NCBI RefSeq assembly: GCF_016518545.1
Contig: NZ_JACVTO010000004.1
Span: 1-64,000, forward strand
From: Pseudomonas sp. S30
Lineage (GTDB): Bacteria > Pseudomonadota > Gammaproteobacteria > Pseudomonadales > Pseudomonadaceae
Direction of reading: 5' to 3'
DNA: 64,000 nt
The notes beneath the pieces are model-generated. The model had not been told where the DNA came from, did not search any database, and saw nothing but the letters and a program-made list of their open reading frames with translations. Both the position numbers and the translations under genes were made by a program. Shown piece after piece: positions 56,015 through 64,000 of this stretch; the first letter of the stretch is position 1; each line of letters opens with the position of its first letter.

Positions 56015-56023
56015 GCTATGCCT

Positions 56024-57208
56024 TCAGTGCGCCAGCCTGCGCACCAGCGGCAGCGAGACCAGCGCCAGCACGGCCACACCGGCCGCTACATAGCCGATGT
56101 ATGCGGTGCCCAGGTTCGAGATCGTCGCCGCCCCGATGATCGCACCCAGGCCGATACCGGCGTTGGCCGCCGATACGTTGGCGGTACCCGCCAGAGCCTT
56201 GGCCTGGGACACACAGGCCATCACCCGCACCTGGCAGATCGGATACAGCGCCGTGTTGGCGATGCCCCAGAGCGCCAGCACGGCGCACAGCAGCAGCGTC
56301 GACTGCGCCGCAGGCACCAGCGCCGCCATGCCCAGGGCCAGCAGCACCAGGAAGGTGCGCGTCGCGTTCAGCGGCGAGCGGTCCACCAGCTTGCCGCCCA
56401 GCCAGTTGCCGATCAGCCCGACGGCGCCGAAGCCCATCAGCCACCAGCCCACCTGCGCTGCAGGAATACCGGCGACCCGCTCCAGCAGGTCGGCCAGGTA
56501 GGTGTAGCCGACGAACATGGCCGTGAACACCACCACCGACAGCAGCACATTGGCCACGAAGTACGGGTCCTTGAAGATCTTCGCCTGCTGGCGCAGATCC
56601 AGCTTGGCCGTGCGGGCCACCGAGGGCATCAGCCACCACAGGGCGATGGCCATCAGCAGCGACAGGCCGGCGAGCAGCCAGAACGAGCCGCGCCAGCCGA
56701 TCAGGGTCGAGGCCACGGTGCCCAGCGGAATGCCCAGCAGCATGGCCGCCGAGATGCCCAGATACACCCTGGCCACGGCACGTCCAGCGTGTTCAGGGCC
56801 GGCAAGCTGCCCGGCGGTTTCGCTCGCGGTGCCCCAGAACACGGGCAGCGCCATGGCAGGAACGATCCGCGCCAGTGCCAGTACCGTGAAGTTCTCGGCC
56901 ATCGCTGCCAGGCCGTTGGCGGCGGCGAACACGCACAGGATGGTCACGAATAGTTTCTTGCGATCCAGGTGCGAGAGGGCCGCGGTCAGCGGTGGACCGA
57001 GTAGCATCACGGTGAAGGCGAACAAGGTTACCAACTGACCCGTGGCGGAGATCGACAGGTGCAGGTCCCTGGCGATCGCCGGCAGCAGGCCGACGATCAG
57101 AAACTCGGTGGTGACGATCAGAAAGGCCGAGAAGGCCAGAATCGCGATGCTCAGGGACGTGTGCCGGGAGGTAGATGCAGCGGTGGGGGAGGCGCAGGTA
57201 GCGGACAT
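56024..57208 (-). CDS. MFS efflux transporter (DHA1, AraJ/YdhP-like)
   Basis: A 394-residue transporter with twelve membrane helices. The first helix motif FLIVTTEFLIVGLLPAIARD and the loop DRKKLF after helix 2-3 are typical of the drug:proton antiporter family DHA1, near AraJ, YdhP and sugar-efflux proteins. It exports small molecules by proton exchange; substrate unknown. It converges on the LysR gene. The 140 bases after its start hold its promoter but I see no clear operator. Confidence 0.88.
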   Translation of the reverse strand: MSATCASPTAASTSRHTSLSIAILAFSAFLIVTTEFLIVGLLPAIARDLHLSISATGQLVTLFAFTVMLLGPPLTAALSHLDRKKLFVTILCVFAAANGLAAMAENFTVLALARIVPAMALPVFWGTASETAGQLAGPEHAGRAVARVYLGISAAMLLGIPLGTVASTLIGWRGSFWLLAGLSLLMAIALWWLMPSVARTAKLDLRQQAKIFKDPYFVANVLLSVVVFTAMFVGYTYLADLLERVAGIPAAQVGWWLMGFGAVGLIGNWLGGKLVDRSPLNATRTFLVLLALGMAALVPAAQSTLLLCAVLALWGIANTALYPICQVRVMACVSQAKALAGTANVSAANAGIGLGAIIGAATISNLGTAYIGYVAAGVAVLALVSLPLVRRLAH

Positions 57209-57349
57209 GACAAGGCTCGTTACAAAGGCACTCCACTGTATTGATTAATCGAATTCACTTCTCTGGCATTAATTCCACACATCACTGAAAAAAATTCATC
57301 AGTGCAGGTGCCTGGCTTCGTGTTGCCCTCTGGCCAAGCACCCGACGCC

Positions 57350-58603
57350 TCAGATCGACAAGGCCAAGAGCGCTCCGAGCAACGCCGCAGGCGTCACCAC
57401 CAGGCCCAGGCGCAGGAACTGCCAGGCACCCACTTGCTCGCCTTCACGACGAATCGCCACCAGCCACAACAAAGTCGCCAGCGATCCAGTGATGGAAAGG
57501 TTCGGCCCCAGATCTACGCCGATCAGCAAGGCTGCCGTGGTCGACTGCGGCAGGTCGGCCAGCTGTCCCATGGAGCCTGCGATCAATCCAGTCGGCAGGT
57601 TGTTCATCAGGTTGCTCGCCACCGCTACCCCGATGCCCGCCGCCCAGGTCGCCTGAGTCGGCGATGCCTCGGCCAGCGCGGCCAGAGCATGGGCCAACTC
57701 GCGTATGACCCCGGTCTGGGCCACCGCTTCGACCAGCACGAACAGGCCCGCCACCAGTGGCAGCACCCCCCAGGCCACCTGCCGTAGCACCGGTACCGGG
57801 CTGCGGCGCCCACTCAGGTGGATGAGCGCGGTGGTCGCCACCCCGGCGCAGAAGGTCGGCAATCCCAGCGGTTTGTCCAGGGCCGATGCCAGCAGCAGCG
57901 AGGCACCGGTCAGCACGATGCCCGCAGCGCACAGTTGCGCGCCGCGTGACAGCGGCTGGGGGTCGATGCTCGGCGCCAGGGGTCGGCGAATCTGCCGACG
58001 CTGGCTCAGGCGCAGCGCCAGATAGGTCAGCAGGATGGCCACGACAGAGGGCAGGGCGAACTGTCGCAGCCACTCCAGCAACGGCGGCATCTGGCTGCCG
58101 AACACCACCAGGTTGGCCGGGTTGGAGATCGGCAGCACGAAGCTGGCGGCGTTGGCGATGAAGGCGCAGATGAACAGGTAGGGTAGGGGTTCGGCCTTGG
58201 CCGCCCGGCAGGCGGCATACACGGCCGGCGTCAGGACCACGGCCGTCGCGTCGTTGGACAGGAACACCGTGACCAGCGTGCCGACCAGAAACACCAGGTC
58301 GAACAGGCGCTGCCCCGATCCCCGGGCATGCACCACGGCGTAGCGCGCCAGCCAGTCGAACAGGCCTTCCTGCCGGGCGACTTCGGCCAGCAGCATCATC
58401 CCGATCAGGAACAGGTAGACGTCCCCGCCCTCGGCCACTGCGTGCAGCGCCGATGGCCAGGGCATCAGGCCGCACAGCGTCAGCAGCAGGGCGCCGGCCA
58501 CGGCCCAGACATACTCGGGGACTCGCCACGGTCGCAGGATGACGCCACAGGTGGCCAGTGCGGCCACCCCCCAGATGATCAACGTGGTCGAAGGGACGCT
58601 CAT
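57350..58603 (-). CDS. SLC13/ArsB-like anion permease
   Basis: A 417-residue membrane protein with about eleven helices and the two-fold repeat of the ion transporter superfamily: half one carries FLSNDATAVVLTPAV and ISNPANLVVFG, half two VASNLMNNLPTGLIAG and GVDLGPNLSITGSLATLLW. These paired motifs are those of ArsB arsenite pumps and related SLC13 permeases. No arsR, arsC or arsH gene is near, so arsenite as substrate is a guess. The ATG at 58603 lies seven bases after the stop of the MFS gene, so the two form an operon. Confidence 0.85.
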   Translation of the reverse strand: MSVPSTTLIIWGVAALATCGVILRPWRVPEYVWAVAGALLLTLCGLMPWPSALHAVAEGGDVYLFLIGMMLLAEVARQEGLFDWLARYAVVHARGSGQRLFDLVFLVGTLVTVFLSNDATAVVLTPAVYAACRAAKAEPLPYLFICAFIANAASFVLPISNPANLVVFGSQMPPLLEWLRQFALPSVVAILLTYLALRLSQRRQIRRPLAPSIDPQPLSRGAQLCAAGIVLTGASLLLASALDKPLGLPTFCAGVATTALIHLSGRRSPVPVLRQVAWGVLPLVAGLFVLVEAVAQTGVIRELAHALAALAEASPTQATWAAGIGVAVASNLMNNLPTGLIAGSMGQLADLPQSTTAALLIGVDLGPNLSITGSLATLLWLVAIRREGEQVGAWQFLRLGLVVTPAALLGALLALSI

Positions 58604-58610
58604 GAATCGT

Positions 58611-59861
58611 TCAGTTTCCAGCGGCAGTGGGCATCGGGGTCGATGCACCAGCGGAACGGGGATGGGTTTCCGGCAGCGCCACCAGCACCAGCACGAAGGC
58701 CGCAGCGGCGATGCCCGCCAAGGTGAGGAAGGCGGCATCGTACCCCGCCGATTGCACCACCAGGCCCGCGACGCCCGGGCTCAGCGCAGCGCCGAGGCTG
58801 AAGATCGCCGTCAGCGCGCCCAGGCTGACGTTGAAGCGCCCGGTGCCCTCCGTCAGGTCCTTGACGATGATCGGAAACAGCGCGCCAAAAATGCCCGCGC
58901 CGATACCGTCGAGCAATTGCACCCCCACCAGCCAGAAAGGATTGTCCGACAGCACGTACAAGGCGCCGCGCAGCGGCAGGATCAGGAAACCGGCCAGCAG
59001 GAAGGGTTTGCGCCCCCAGTGCTCGGCCTTGGCGCCCACCAGTAGCGCCATGGGCACCATCACCAGTTGCGCGGCGACGATGCACGCGGACGTCAGCGGC
59101 GTCGCCAGGCGCAAGTCCACCTGGGAGAGCTTCTGGCTCACCAGCGGCAGCATCGCGGCATTGGCCAGGTGGAACAGTGCACAGCACACGGCGAACAGCA
59201 GCAGCGTGCGGTTGTGCAGCAGCAGTTTCAGCCCAGCGGGTGTGTCGTCGCCGGCCGCGCCATGGTTCAGGCCTCGCGCCACCTGATGATCGATCGCCGT
59301 CGCCGGTATGCGGCTGACCGCGACAATGCTGGCGACCGTCATCACCGCCATCAGGTAGAACACCACTACCGGCCCGAAGAGGTAGGCCAGGCCGCCGGCC
59401 AGCATCGCCGAGAACGCATTGCCGGCATGGTTGAAGGTTTCATTGCGCCCGACCCGGCGGGTGAACGCCTTGGGCCCGGTGATGCCCAGAGAAATGGCGG
59501 CGATGGCCGGCGCGAACACCGACCCCGCCAAGGCGCTGATGGTCTGGGTCAGCGCCACCAGGGTGAAGGAGGAGATTAGCGGCAGCAGCAGGCAACTGCC
59601 GGTCACCAGCAGGGCGGCGACCACTACCACGGCCCGTTTGGCCGGGGTCCGGTCGATCAAAGCGCCTGCCGGCGTCTGCGCCAGCAGCGCCGCGACGCCG
59701 GCGAGGGTCATCACCAGGCCGATGCTTGCCGGTTGCCACTGGTGCACTGCCAGCAGATAGATGGCCAGGTAGGGGCCCAGGCCGTCGCGCACGTCGGCCA
59801 GGAAGAAATTCAGCCAATCGAGGCCGCGTTGATGGGAAGCGAGTGGAGTGCTGTTGTCCAA
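58611..59861 (-). CDS. MFS transporter paired with the ArsB-like permease
   Basis: A 416-residue transporter with twelve membrane helices. The N-terminus LNFFLADVRDGLGPYLAIYL and the loop DRTPAKRAV mark a distinct MFS branch of unknown substrate. It starts with TTG at 59861, since no ATG occurs before the first helix; a GAGA lies eight bases upstream. It is the first gene of a two-gene operon with the ArsB-like permease, suggesting both handle the same or related compounds. Confidence 0.82.
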   Translation of the reverse strand: MDNSTPLASHQRGLDWLNFFLADVRDGLGPYLAIYLLAVHQWQPASIGLVMTLAGVAALLAQTPAGALIDRTPAKRAVVVVAALLVTGSCLLLPLISSFTLVALTQTISALAGSVFAPAIAAISLGITGPKAFTRRVGRNETFNHAGNAFSAMLAGGLAYLFGPVVVFYLMAVMTVASIVAVSRIPATAIDHQVARGLNHGAAGDDTPAGLKLLLHNRTLLLFAVCCALFHLANAAMLPLVSQKLSQVDLRLATPLTSACIVAAQLVMVPMALLVGAKAEHWGRKPFLLAGFLILPLRGALYVLSDNPFWLVGVQLLDGIGAGIFGALFPIIVKDLTEGTGRFNVSLGALTAIFSLGAALSPGVAGLVVQSAGYDAAFLTLAGIAAAAFVLVLVALPETHPRSAGASTPMPTAAGN

Positions 59862-60034
59862 GATGGCGTCTCGGTGAGGCCCAGGAGCGGCGAGGTCGCA
59901 GGAAGCGAGCCCGCCGTGAATCGGTCCAAGCGCGATGCGTACGGTTCAGTGACTTGAATGGCCGCGTGAGCTCCTCGCGATCAAGGTGTCTGAGCACAAT
60001 GACTGCGGCCTCGCGCCATAGGTTCCAGCCCCGA

Positions 60035-60805
60035 TCACCAGGGGATCGGCTGGTCGTCCCAGGCCAGGAAACTGCCGCTGTCCGCCGGCCCGTGTCGGGC
60101 GATCAGCGCCAGCAAACGCTCGGCGGTGAAGGTCGTGTCGAACAGCTTGTCGTTCGGTACGTTCGCCTGATACGGCCGTGACAGTTGCGTATCGGTGGTA
60201 CCGGGGTGCAGTGCCAGCACCGTGGCCTGGGCATTGAGCCGGCGCAGCTCGATGCTGGCCGTGCGCAGCAGTTGGTTGAGGGCGGCCTTGCTGGCGCGGT
60301 AGCTGTACCAGCCACCTAGCCGGTTGTCCCCGATGGAACCGACTCGCGCGGAGAGCGCCGCGAAGGTCGTCGGCTGCCTGCGCAGCAAGGGCATGAGGTG
60401 CTTGAGCAGCAGGATTGGCGCGAAACTGTTGCTTGCGAACGTGGCCTGCAGGCTGGCCATGTCCAGTTGCGCCAGCGACTTTTCCGCCCGTGCCGGGCCT
60501 TCGTCGAGCACGCCCAGGGTGCACAGCACCAGGTGCAGATGAGGGCGCTCGGCGCCCACGGTACTCGCCAGCGCGGCCAGCGCCCATTCATCCCGAGCGT
60601 CGCAGTCCAGCAGGCGAATACGCGAGGGGTACTGCAGGGCCAATGAGCGCAGGCCTTCGCTGCCGGTGGCCTGGCGCGCCACTGCGAACAGGCGGTGGAC
60701 ATCATCGCGGGCCAGCAGCTGCTCGCACAGCGCCAGGCCGATGCCGCGACTGGCGCCACATACCAGCACCGTGGCCTGGCCCGTCAAACCTGCGATCAGT
60801 GCCAT
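60035..60805 (-). CDS. SDR-family oxidoreductase (CsgA/sniffer-like)
   Basis: A 256-residue short-chain dehydrogenase. The nucleotide site is CGASRGIGLAL (about 16-26). Instead of NNAG it has CTLGVL, and the active site shows SARVGSIGD and Tyr-Ser-Tyr-Arg-Ala-Ser-Lys with the catalytic Tyr and Lys. This is the C-factor/sniffer-type branch. Substrate unknown. AGGAGAAGG just before the ATG at 60805 gives a sure start. It diverges from the DUF6482 gene across 118 AT-richer bases. Confidence 0.87.
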   Translation of the reverse strand: MALIAGLTGQATVLVCGASRGIGLALCEQLLARDDVHRLFAVARQATGSEGLRSLALQYPSRIRLLDCDARDEWALAALASTVGAERPHLHLVLCTLGVLDEGPARAEKSLAQLDMASLQATFASNSFAPILLLKHLMPLLRRQPTTFAALSARVGSIGDNRLGGWYSYRASKAALNQLLRTASIELRRLNAQATVLALHPGTTDTQLSRPYQANVPNDKLFDTTFTAERLLALIARHGPADSGSFLAWDDQPIPW

Positions 60806-60923
60806 GCCCTTCTCCTGTGCGTGGTTGAAGATTCAGGGAATTAATCTGGTCTAGCCTGTACAAATAATCAAGCGTGTACAACTTTACAGTCGAGCGCTTT
60901 CATTCACCATCCGCGAGGTTCCC

Positions 60924-61229
60924 ATGAACATCGACAAGCTGAACGAAATGGCGGCATCCGGGGGTATTCAGGAACTGGAGCTGCTTTCGCTGGAGGGCGG
61001 GTTCTATGTCTTGCGTGCGCTCACCACGCAGGGGCCGCAGTCGCTGCACGACGCGCAGGGCGAGGTAATGCGCCTGCGCTCGACCACCGAACTGCGCCAA
61101 CTTCTGGCCCACACCCCACCGTTGCCCTGCTGGCTGGTGCAGCATGTGGTGCATGACGAGATGTGCGGCCAGCGCGAAGGGCCGCTGGCCCCTCTTCGCA
61201 TTCCCCTGTCGCTGGAGCAGACGCTGTAA
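60924..61229 (+). CDS. DUF6482 family protein
   Basis: A 101-residue cytosolic protein with the pattern IQELELLSLEGGFYVLRA, LRSTTELRQLL and a single Cys pair (PCWLVQ, DEMCGQ). It resembles the short DUF6482 proteins of Pseudomonas, whose function is unknown. GAGG six bases upstream supports the ATG. The divergent SDR gene shares its promoter region. Confidence 0.75.
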   Translation: MNIDKLNEMAASGGIQELELLSLEGGFYVLRALTTQGPQSLHDAQGEVMRLRSTTELRQLLAHTPPLPCWLVQHVVHDEMCGQREGPLAPLRIPLSLEQTL

Positions 61230-61439
61230 TCGCTGCGTGCAGCAAGGCTGACGGAACGTTGCAGCAAGCGAAGCGGTCCACCTGTGAGTAACATTTTGTA
61301 ACTGACTGCGCCAGCCGGCCACAGAGTCTGCGGCGCACCGTTTTCGAAGCGCATGGCCTGACGTTTCCGATCCCAGCCTCCTCACCTGTGGAGCTGCGCA
61401 GACGTGCACGCCGTGCGCGGCTCGTCACAGGTGAACCCG

Positions 61440-62159
61440 ATGCTTTCAGCCAAACAATCCTCGCGGCGCAAGTTCCTGCTGTCCTCGCTGATCGCGCTCC
61501 CGGCAATGGGCGTGGCCGTCAATGGCCTGAGCGCCGCCATGGCCGCCGAGATGATCGCGCCCAGTCTGGAAAGCTACACACCAACGTTCTTCAGTCGCTC
61601 CGAGTGGACCTTCATCACTGCCGCCTGCGACCGCCTGATTCCCGCAGACGGTCGTGGCCCCGGCGCCCTGGAAACCAACGTGCCGATCTTCATCGACCAG
61701 CAACTCGCCGCGGGACTGGGCAGCGAGGTCTACCTGCAAGGCCCGTTCGACGCCCAAGCGCCTGCCACCCTCGGCTATCAGCTGCCCTACACCCTCCAGC
61801 AGATCTTCCAGAAGGGCATCTCGGCCGTCGAGCACGCTGCCGTGATGAACTACGGCCATCCCTTCGCCCTGCTGAGTCTCGGCGCCCGCGAACAGATGCT
61901 CGGGCGCCTGCAAAAGGGCGAGATCGACTTCGCCGAACACGGCGAACCCTTGCTCAGCAGCCCGCTGTTCTTCACCGAATTGCTCAACCTGACCCGACAG
62001 GGCTGGCTGGCCGATCCGATCTATGGCGGCAACAAGGGCATGAAGGCCTGGGTCGCCATCGGCTTCCCCGGCGCACGCGCCAGCTACCTGGAATGGGTCG
62101 CGCAGCACGAGGTGGTCTATCCGCTGGGGCCGGTGAGCCTGTCCGGAGATCGCGCATGA
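61440..62159 (+). CDS. Gluconate 2-dehydrogenase subunit 3 family protein
   Basis: A 239-residue small subunit of a membrane-bound FAD dehydrogenase. The signal is twin-arginine-like (SSRRKFLLSSLIALPAMG, residues 7-24) and would carry the folded flavoprotein partner to the periplasm. The body shows the family pattern FITAACDRLIPADGRGPGALE and, near the C-terminus, YGGNKGMKAWVAIGFPGA. AGGTGA a few bases upstream fixes the ATG at 61440. The large subunit starts 34 bases downstream. The substrate may be gluconate, glucose or another sugar acid; the sequence alone does not say. Confidence 0.9.
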   Translation: MLSAKQSSRRKFLLSSLIALPAMGVAVNGLSAAMAAEMIAPSLESYTPTFFSRSEWTFITAACDRLIPADGRGPGALETNVPIFIDQQLAAGLGSEVYLQGPFDAQAPATLGYQLPYTLQQIFQKGISAVEHAAVMNYGHPFALLSLGAREQMLGRLQKGEIDFAEHGEPLLSSPLFFTELLNLTRQGWLADPIYGGNKGMKAWVAIGFPGARASYLEWVAQHEVVYPLGPVSLSGDRA

Positions 62160-62193
62160 ACCGCATTCACGTCTTTGCAAGCAAGGGGTATCC

Positions 62194-63963
62194 ATGGCAA
62201 CGCTAACCAACGATGAAGTCGACGTGGCCGTGGTCGGCCTGGGTTGGACCGGCTCGCTGATGAGTATCGAGTTGGCCCAGGCCGGGTTGAAGGTACGCGC
62301 CTTCGAGCGTGGGGAAGATCGTCGCAATGCCGACTTCAGCTATCCCAAACCGGCCGACCAATATGCCTATGGCATCCGCAACAAGATCATGCTCGCGCCA
62401 CGTGACGGCGCACTCACCGTACGCCACGGCCTCCAGGCCACCGCTCTGCCGACCCGGCAGTGGGGCGCGTTCGTGCCCGGCACCGGCGTCGGCGGCTCGG
62501 GCCTGCACTGGACCGGCGTGCTGATCCGCCCGACGCCCACCGACCTCAAGCTCAAGACCTACGCCGACCAGGCCTACGCCCCGGGCACGCTGCCGGCGGA
62601 CATGCAGATCCAGGACTACCCCTTCACCTGGGAGGAAATCGAACCCTTCCTGGACCGTTTCGACAAGATCTGCGGCCTGTCCGGCAACACCGGCAATCTC
62701 GGTGGGCAGATCATGGTCGACGGCGACCCCTTCGAAGGCCCGCGCTCCAGTCCCTTCCCGTTGCCGGCCCTGCAGGACACCCTGAACTGCACGATGTTCG
62801 ACCAGGCGGCACGCAAGCTGGGCTATCACCCGTTTCCCAACCCGTCGGCGAACGTTTCGCGGGCATGGAAGAACCCCTACGGCAACCAGATCGCACCGTG
62901 CAACTACTGCGGCTTCTGCAGCAAGTATCCCTGCCTGAACTATTCGAAGGCGTCGCCGCAAACGGCGGTACTCGATGCCCTCAAGCGCATGGACAACTTC
63001 GACTACCGGGTCAACGCCAACGTGCTCAGGGTCGAGTTGCACCCCGACGGCAAGACCGCGCGGGGCATCACTTACGTGGACGGCCAGGGCAACGAAGTGT
63101 TCCAGCCCGCGCGCATCGTCGTGCTGGCCGCCTTCCAGTTCGTCAACGTGCGCCTGATGCTGCTTTCCGGCATCGGCAAACCCTACGATCCCATCAGCGG
63201 GGAAGGGGTGGTGGGCCGCAATTACGCCTACCTGAGCGTGGGCGACACCACCTTGTTCTTCAAGGACCGGCGCTTCAACCCCTTCGCCACTGCCGGTGCC
63301 ACCGGGCGCATGTTCAACGACATCTCTCCGGGCAACTTCGACGGCCCGGGGCTGGGCATCATCGGCGGCGCCAAGATCCATAGTTCACAGGCCAGCGGCG
63401 CCCCGATCGGCACCTCGCTGCCCGCCGGTACGCCCCAGTGGGGGCAGGGCTGGAAGGAAGGCATGCAGGACTGGTACGGGCATTCGATGAAAGTCAGCAT
63501 TTCCACCGGCTGCATGTCCTACCGCGGGCATTATGTCGACCTCGACCCCACCTACAAAGACCCCTGGGGTCAGCCGCTGCTGCGCATCACCTTCGACTGG
63601 AAGCCCAATGAGCTGAAATTGCAGCAGTACCTGCGCGGCATCGTGCGCGACATCACACGAGAACTCGGTCCGGACAGCTACAGCGAGAACTACCTGGGCA
63701 TGGACGACCACTGGGACATCACCAAGTACGTCTCCACCCATAACGTCGGCGGTGCGGTCATGGGCGACTCTCCCCGTACCAGCGCGCTCAACCGCTACCT
63801 GCAGAGCTGGGACGTACACAATGTCTTCGTACCCGGTGGCAACGCTTTCCCACAGAACTTCCAGGCCAACCCCACGGCGTTGATTGGTGCACTGACCCTC
63901 TTTTCGGCCCAGGCCATCAAGGACCAGTACCTGAAGAACCCTGGCCCATTGGTGCAGGCATGA
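62194..63963 (+). CDS. GMC-family flavoprotein, large subunit of the gluconate dehydrogenase-like complex
   Basis: A 589-residue FAD oxidoreductase. The dinucleotide site is VAVVGLGWTGSLMSIELA near the N-terminus, and the GMC C-terminal block HNVGGAVMGDSP with NVFVPGGNAFPQN carries the catalytic His and Asn. A cysteine-rich segment, CNYCGFCSKYPC near residue 235, matches the iron-sulfur (3Fe-4S type) ligands of bacterial FAD glucose and gluconate dehydrogenases, which pass electrons to a cytochrome c subunit. It has no signal of its own and should be exported with its Tat-bearing partner. A third gene begins 11 bases later. Confidence 0.9.
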   Translation: MATLTNDEVDVAVVGLGWTGSLMSIELAQAGLKVRAFERGEDRRNADFSYPKPADQYAYGIRNKIMLAPRDGALTVRHGLQATALPTRQWGAFVPGTGVGGSGLHWTGVLIRPTPTDLKLKTYADQAYAPGTLPADMQIQDYPFTWEEIEPFLDRFDKICGLSGNTGNLGGQIMVDGDPFEGPRSSPFPLPALQDTLNCTMFDQAARKLGYHPFPNPSANVSRAWKNPYGNQIAPCNYCGFCSKYPCLNYSKASPQTAVLDALKRMDNFDYRVNANVLRVELHPDGKTARGITYVDGQGNEVFQPARIVVLAAFQFVNVRLMLLSGIGKPYDPISGEGVVGRNYAYLSVGDTTLFFKDRRFNPFATAGATGRMFNDISPGNFDGPGLGIIGGAKIHSSQASGAPIGTSLPAGTPQWGQGWKEGMQDWYGHSMKVSISTGCMSYRGHYVDLDPTYKDPWGQPLLRITFDWKPNELKLQQYLRGIVRDITRELGPDSYSENYLGMDDHWDITKYVSTHNVGGAVMGDSPRTSALNRYLQSWDVHNVFVPGGNAFPQNFQANPTALIGALTLFSAQAIKDQYLKNPGPLVQA

Positions 63964-63974
63964 GGACGGCACGC

Positions 63975-64000
63975 ATGAGGTTTCGTAAAGGCTCCGTGGT
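63975..64000 (+). CDS. Start of a further gene, probably the cytochrome c subunit (cut by window end)
   Basis: An ATG at 63975 opens a frame (MRFRKGSV) that runs off the window 11 bases after the flavoprotein gene. In operons of this type the third gene encodes the multiheme cytochrome c subunit. Only eight codons are visible, so the call rests on gene order. Confidence 0.4.

Overview
The window is GC-rich gamma-proteobacterial chromosome, almost certainly a fluorescent Pseudomonas of the P. putida/P. entomophila type. Support comes from pyoverdine maturation genes (pvdN, pvdO), a PvdS-type promoter, a MexEF-OprN pump, a periplasmic cis/trans fatty acid isomerase beside metH, nfuA, and several Pseudomonas-restricted small families (DUF1652, DUF2388, DUF6482).

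Layout. 1-1300: a small secreted four-cysteine protein gene bracketed by inverted copies of a ~75 bp repeat, then terminator-like hairpins and a 58-bp tandem repeat. 1296-5616: DUF1652 protein, DUF1345 membrane protein, solo tyrosine recombinase, soluble PAS-PAS chemoreceptor and a Blc-type lipocalin. 5879-34117: the centrepiece, two giant NRPS genes (4301 and 3803 residues), a MacA-MacB export pair and a LuxR-type regulator. 34375-40223: mexE-mexF-oprN on the minus strand. 40443-43089: DUF2388 protein and pvdN-pvdO. 43498-51468: metH, divergent cti, an acyltransferase and nfuA. 51540-61229: two SDR enzymes, a small membrane protein, an ABC exporter, a LysR/MFS pair, an SLC13/ArsB-like permease with a second MFS gene, and a DUF6482 protein. 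61440-end: a gluconate-2-dehydrogenase-like operon (small subunit, GMC flavoprotein) cut by the window edge.

The NRPS pair. Reading the binding-pocket residues of the seven adenylation domains by eye gives Thr-Val-Leu-Ser in the first protein and Leu-Ser-(probably Ile) in the second, which ends in two thioesterases. This equals residues 3-9 of the viscosin/WLIP/massetolide nonapeptides (Leu-Glu-aThr-Val-Leu-Ser-Leu-Ser-Ile), so the window holds the B and C synthetases (4 + 3 modules), which build all seven macrocycle residues. The A synthetase (Leu-Glu, with the acylating starter domain) is absent and should lie elsewhere, as in other split viscosin-group clusters. The only ordinary LCL-type condensation domain sits after Leu7, the L-residue, and the other six are dual E/C-like, which fits the known stereochemistry. 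The MacAB pair is the expected exporter and the LuxR gene is the usual downstream regulator.

I find no clearly unprecedented system. The most notable points are the split WLIP/viscosin-type cluster, its near-identical Ser adenylation domains, the unusual pocket of the last module, the perfect PvdS box before pvdN, a PvdO without the formylglycine-enzyme cysteines, and the repeat-bracketed secreted protein gene at the left edge.
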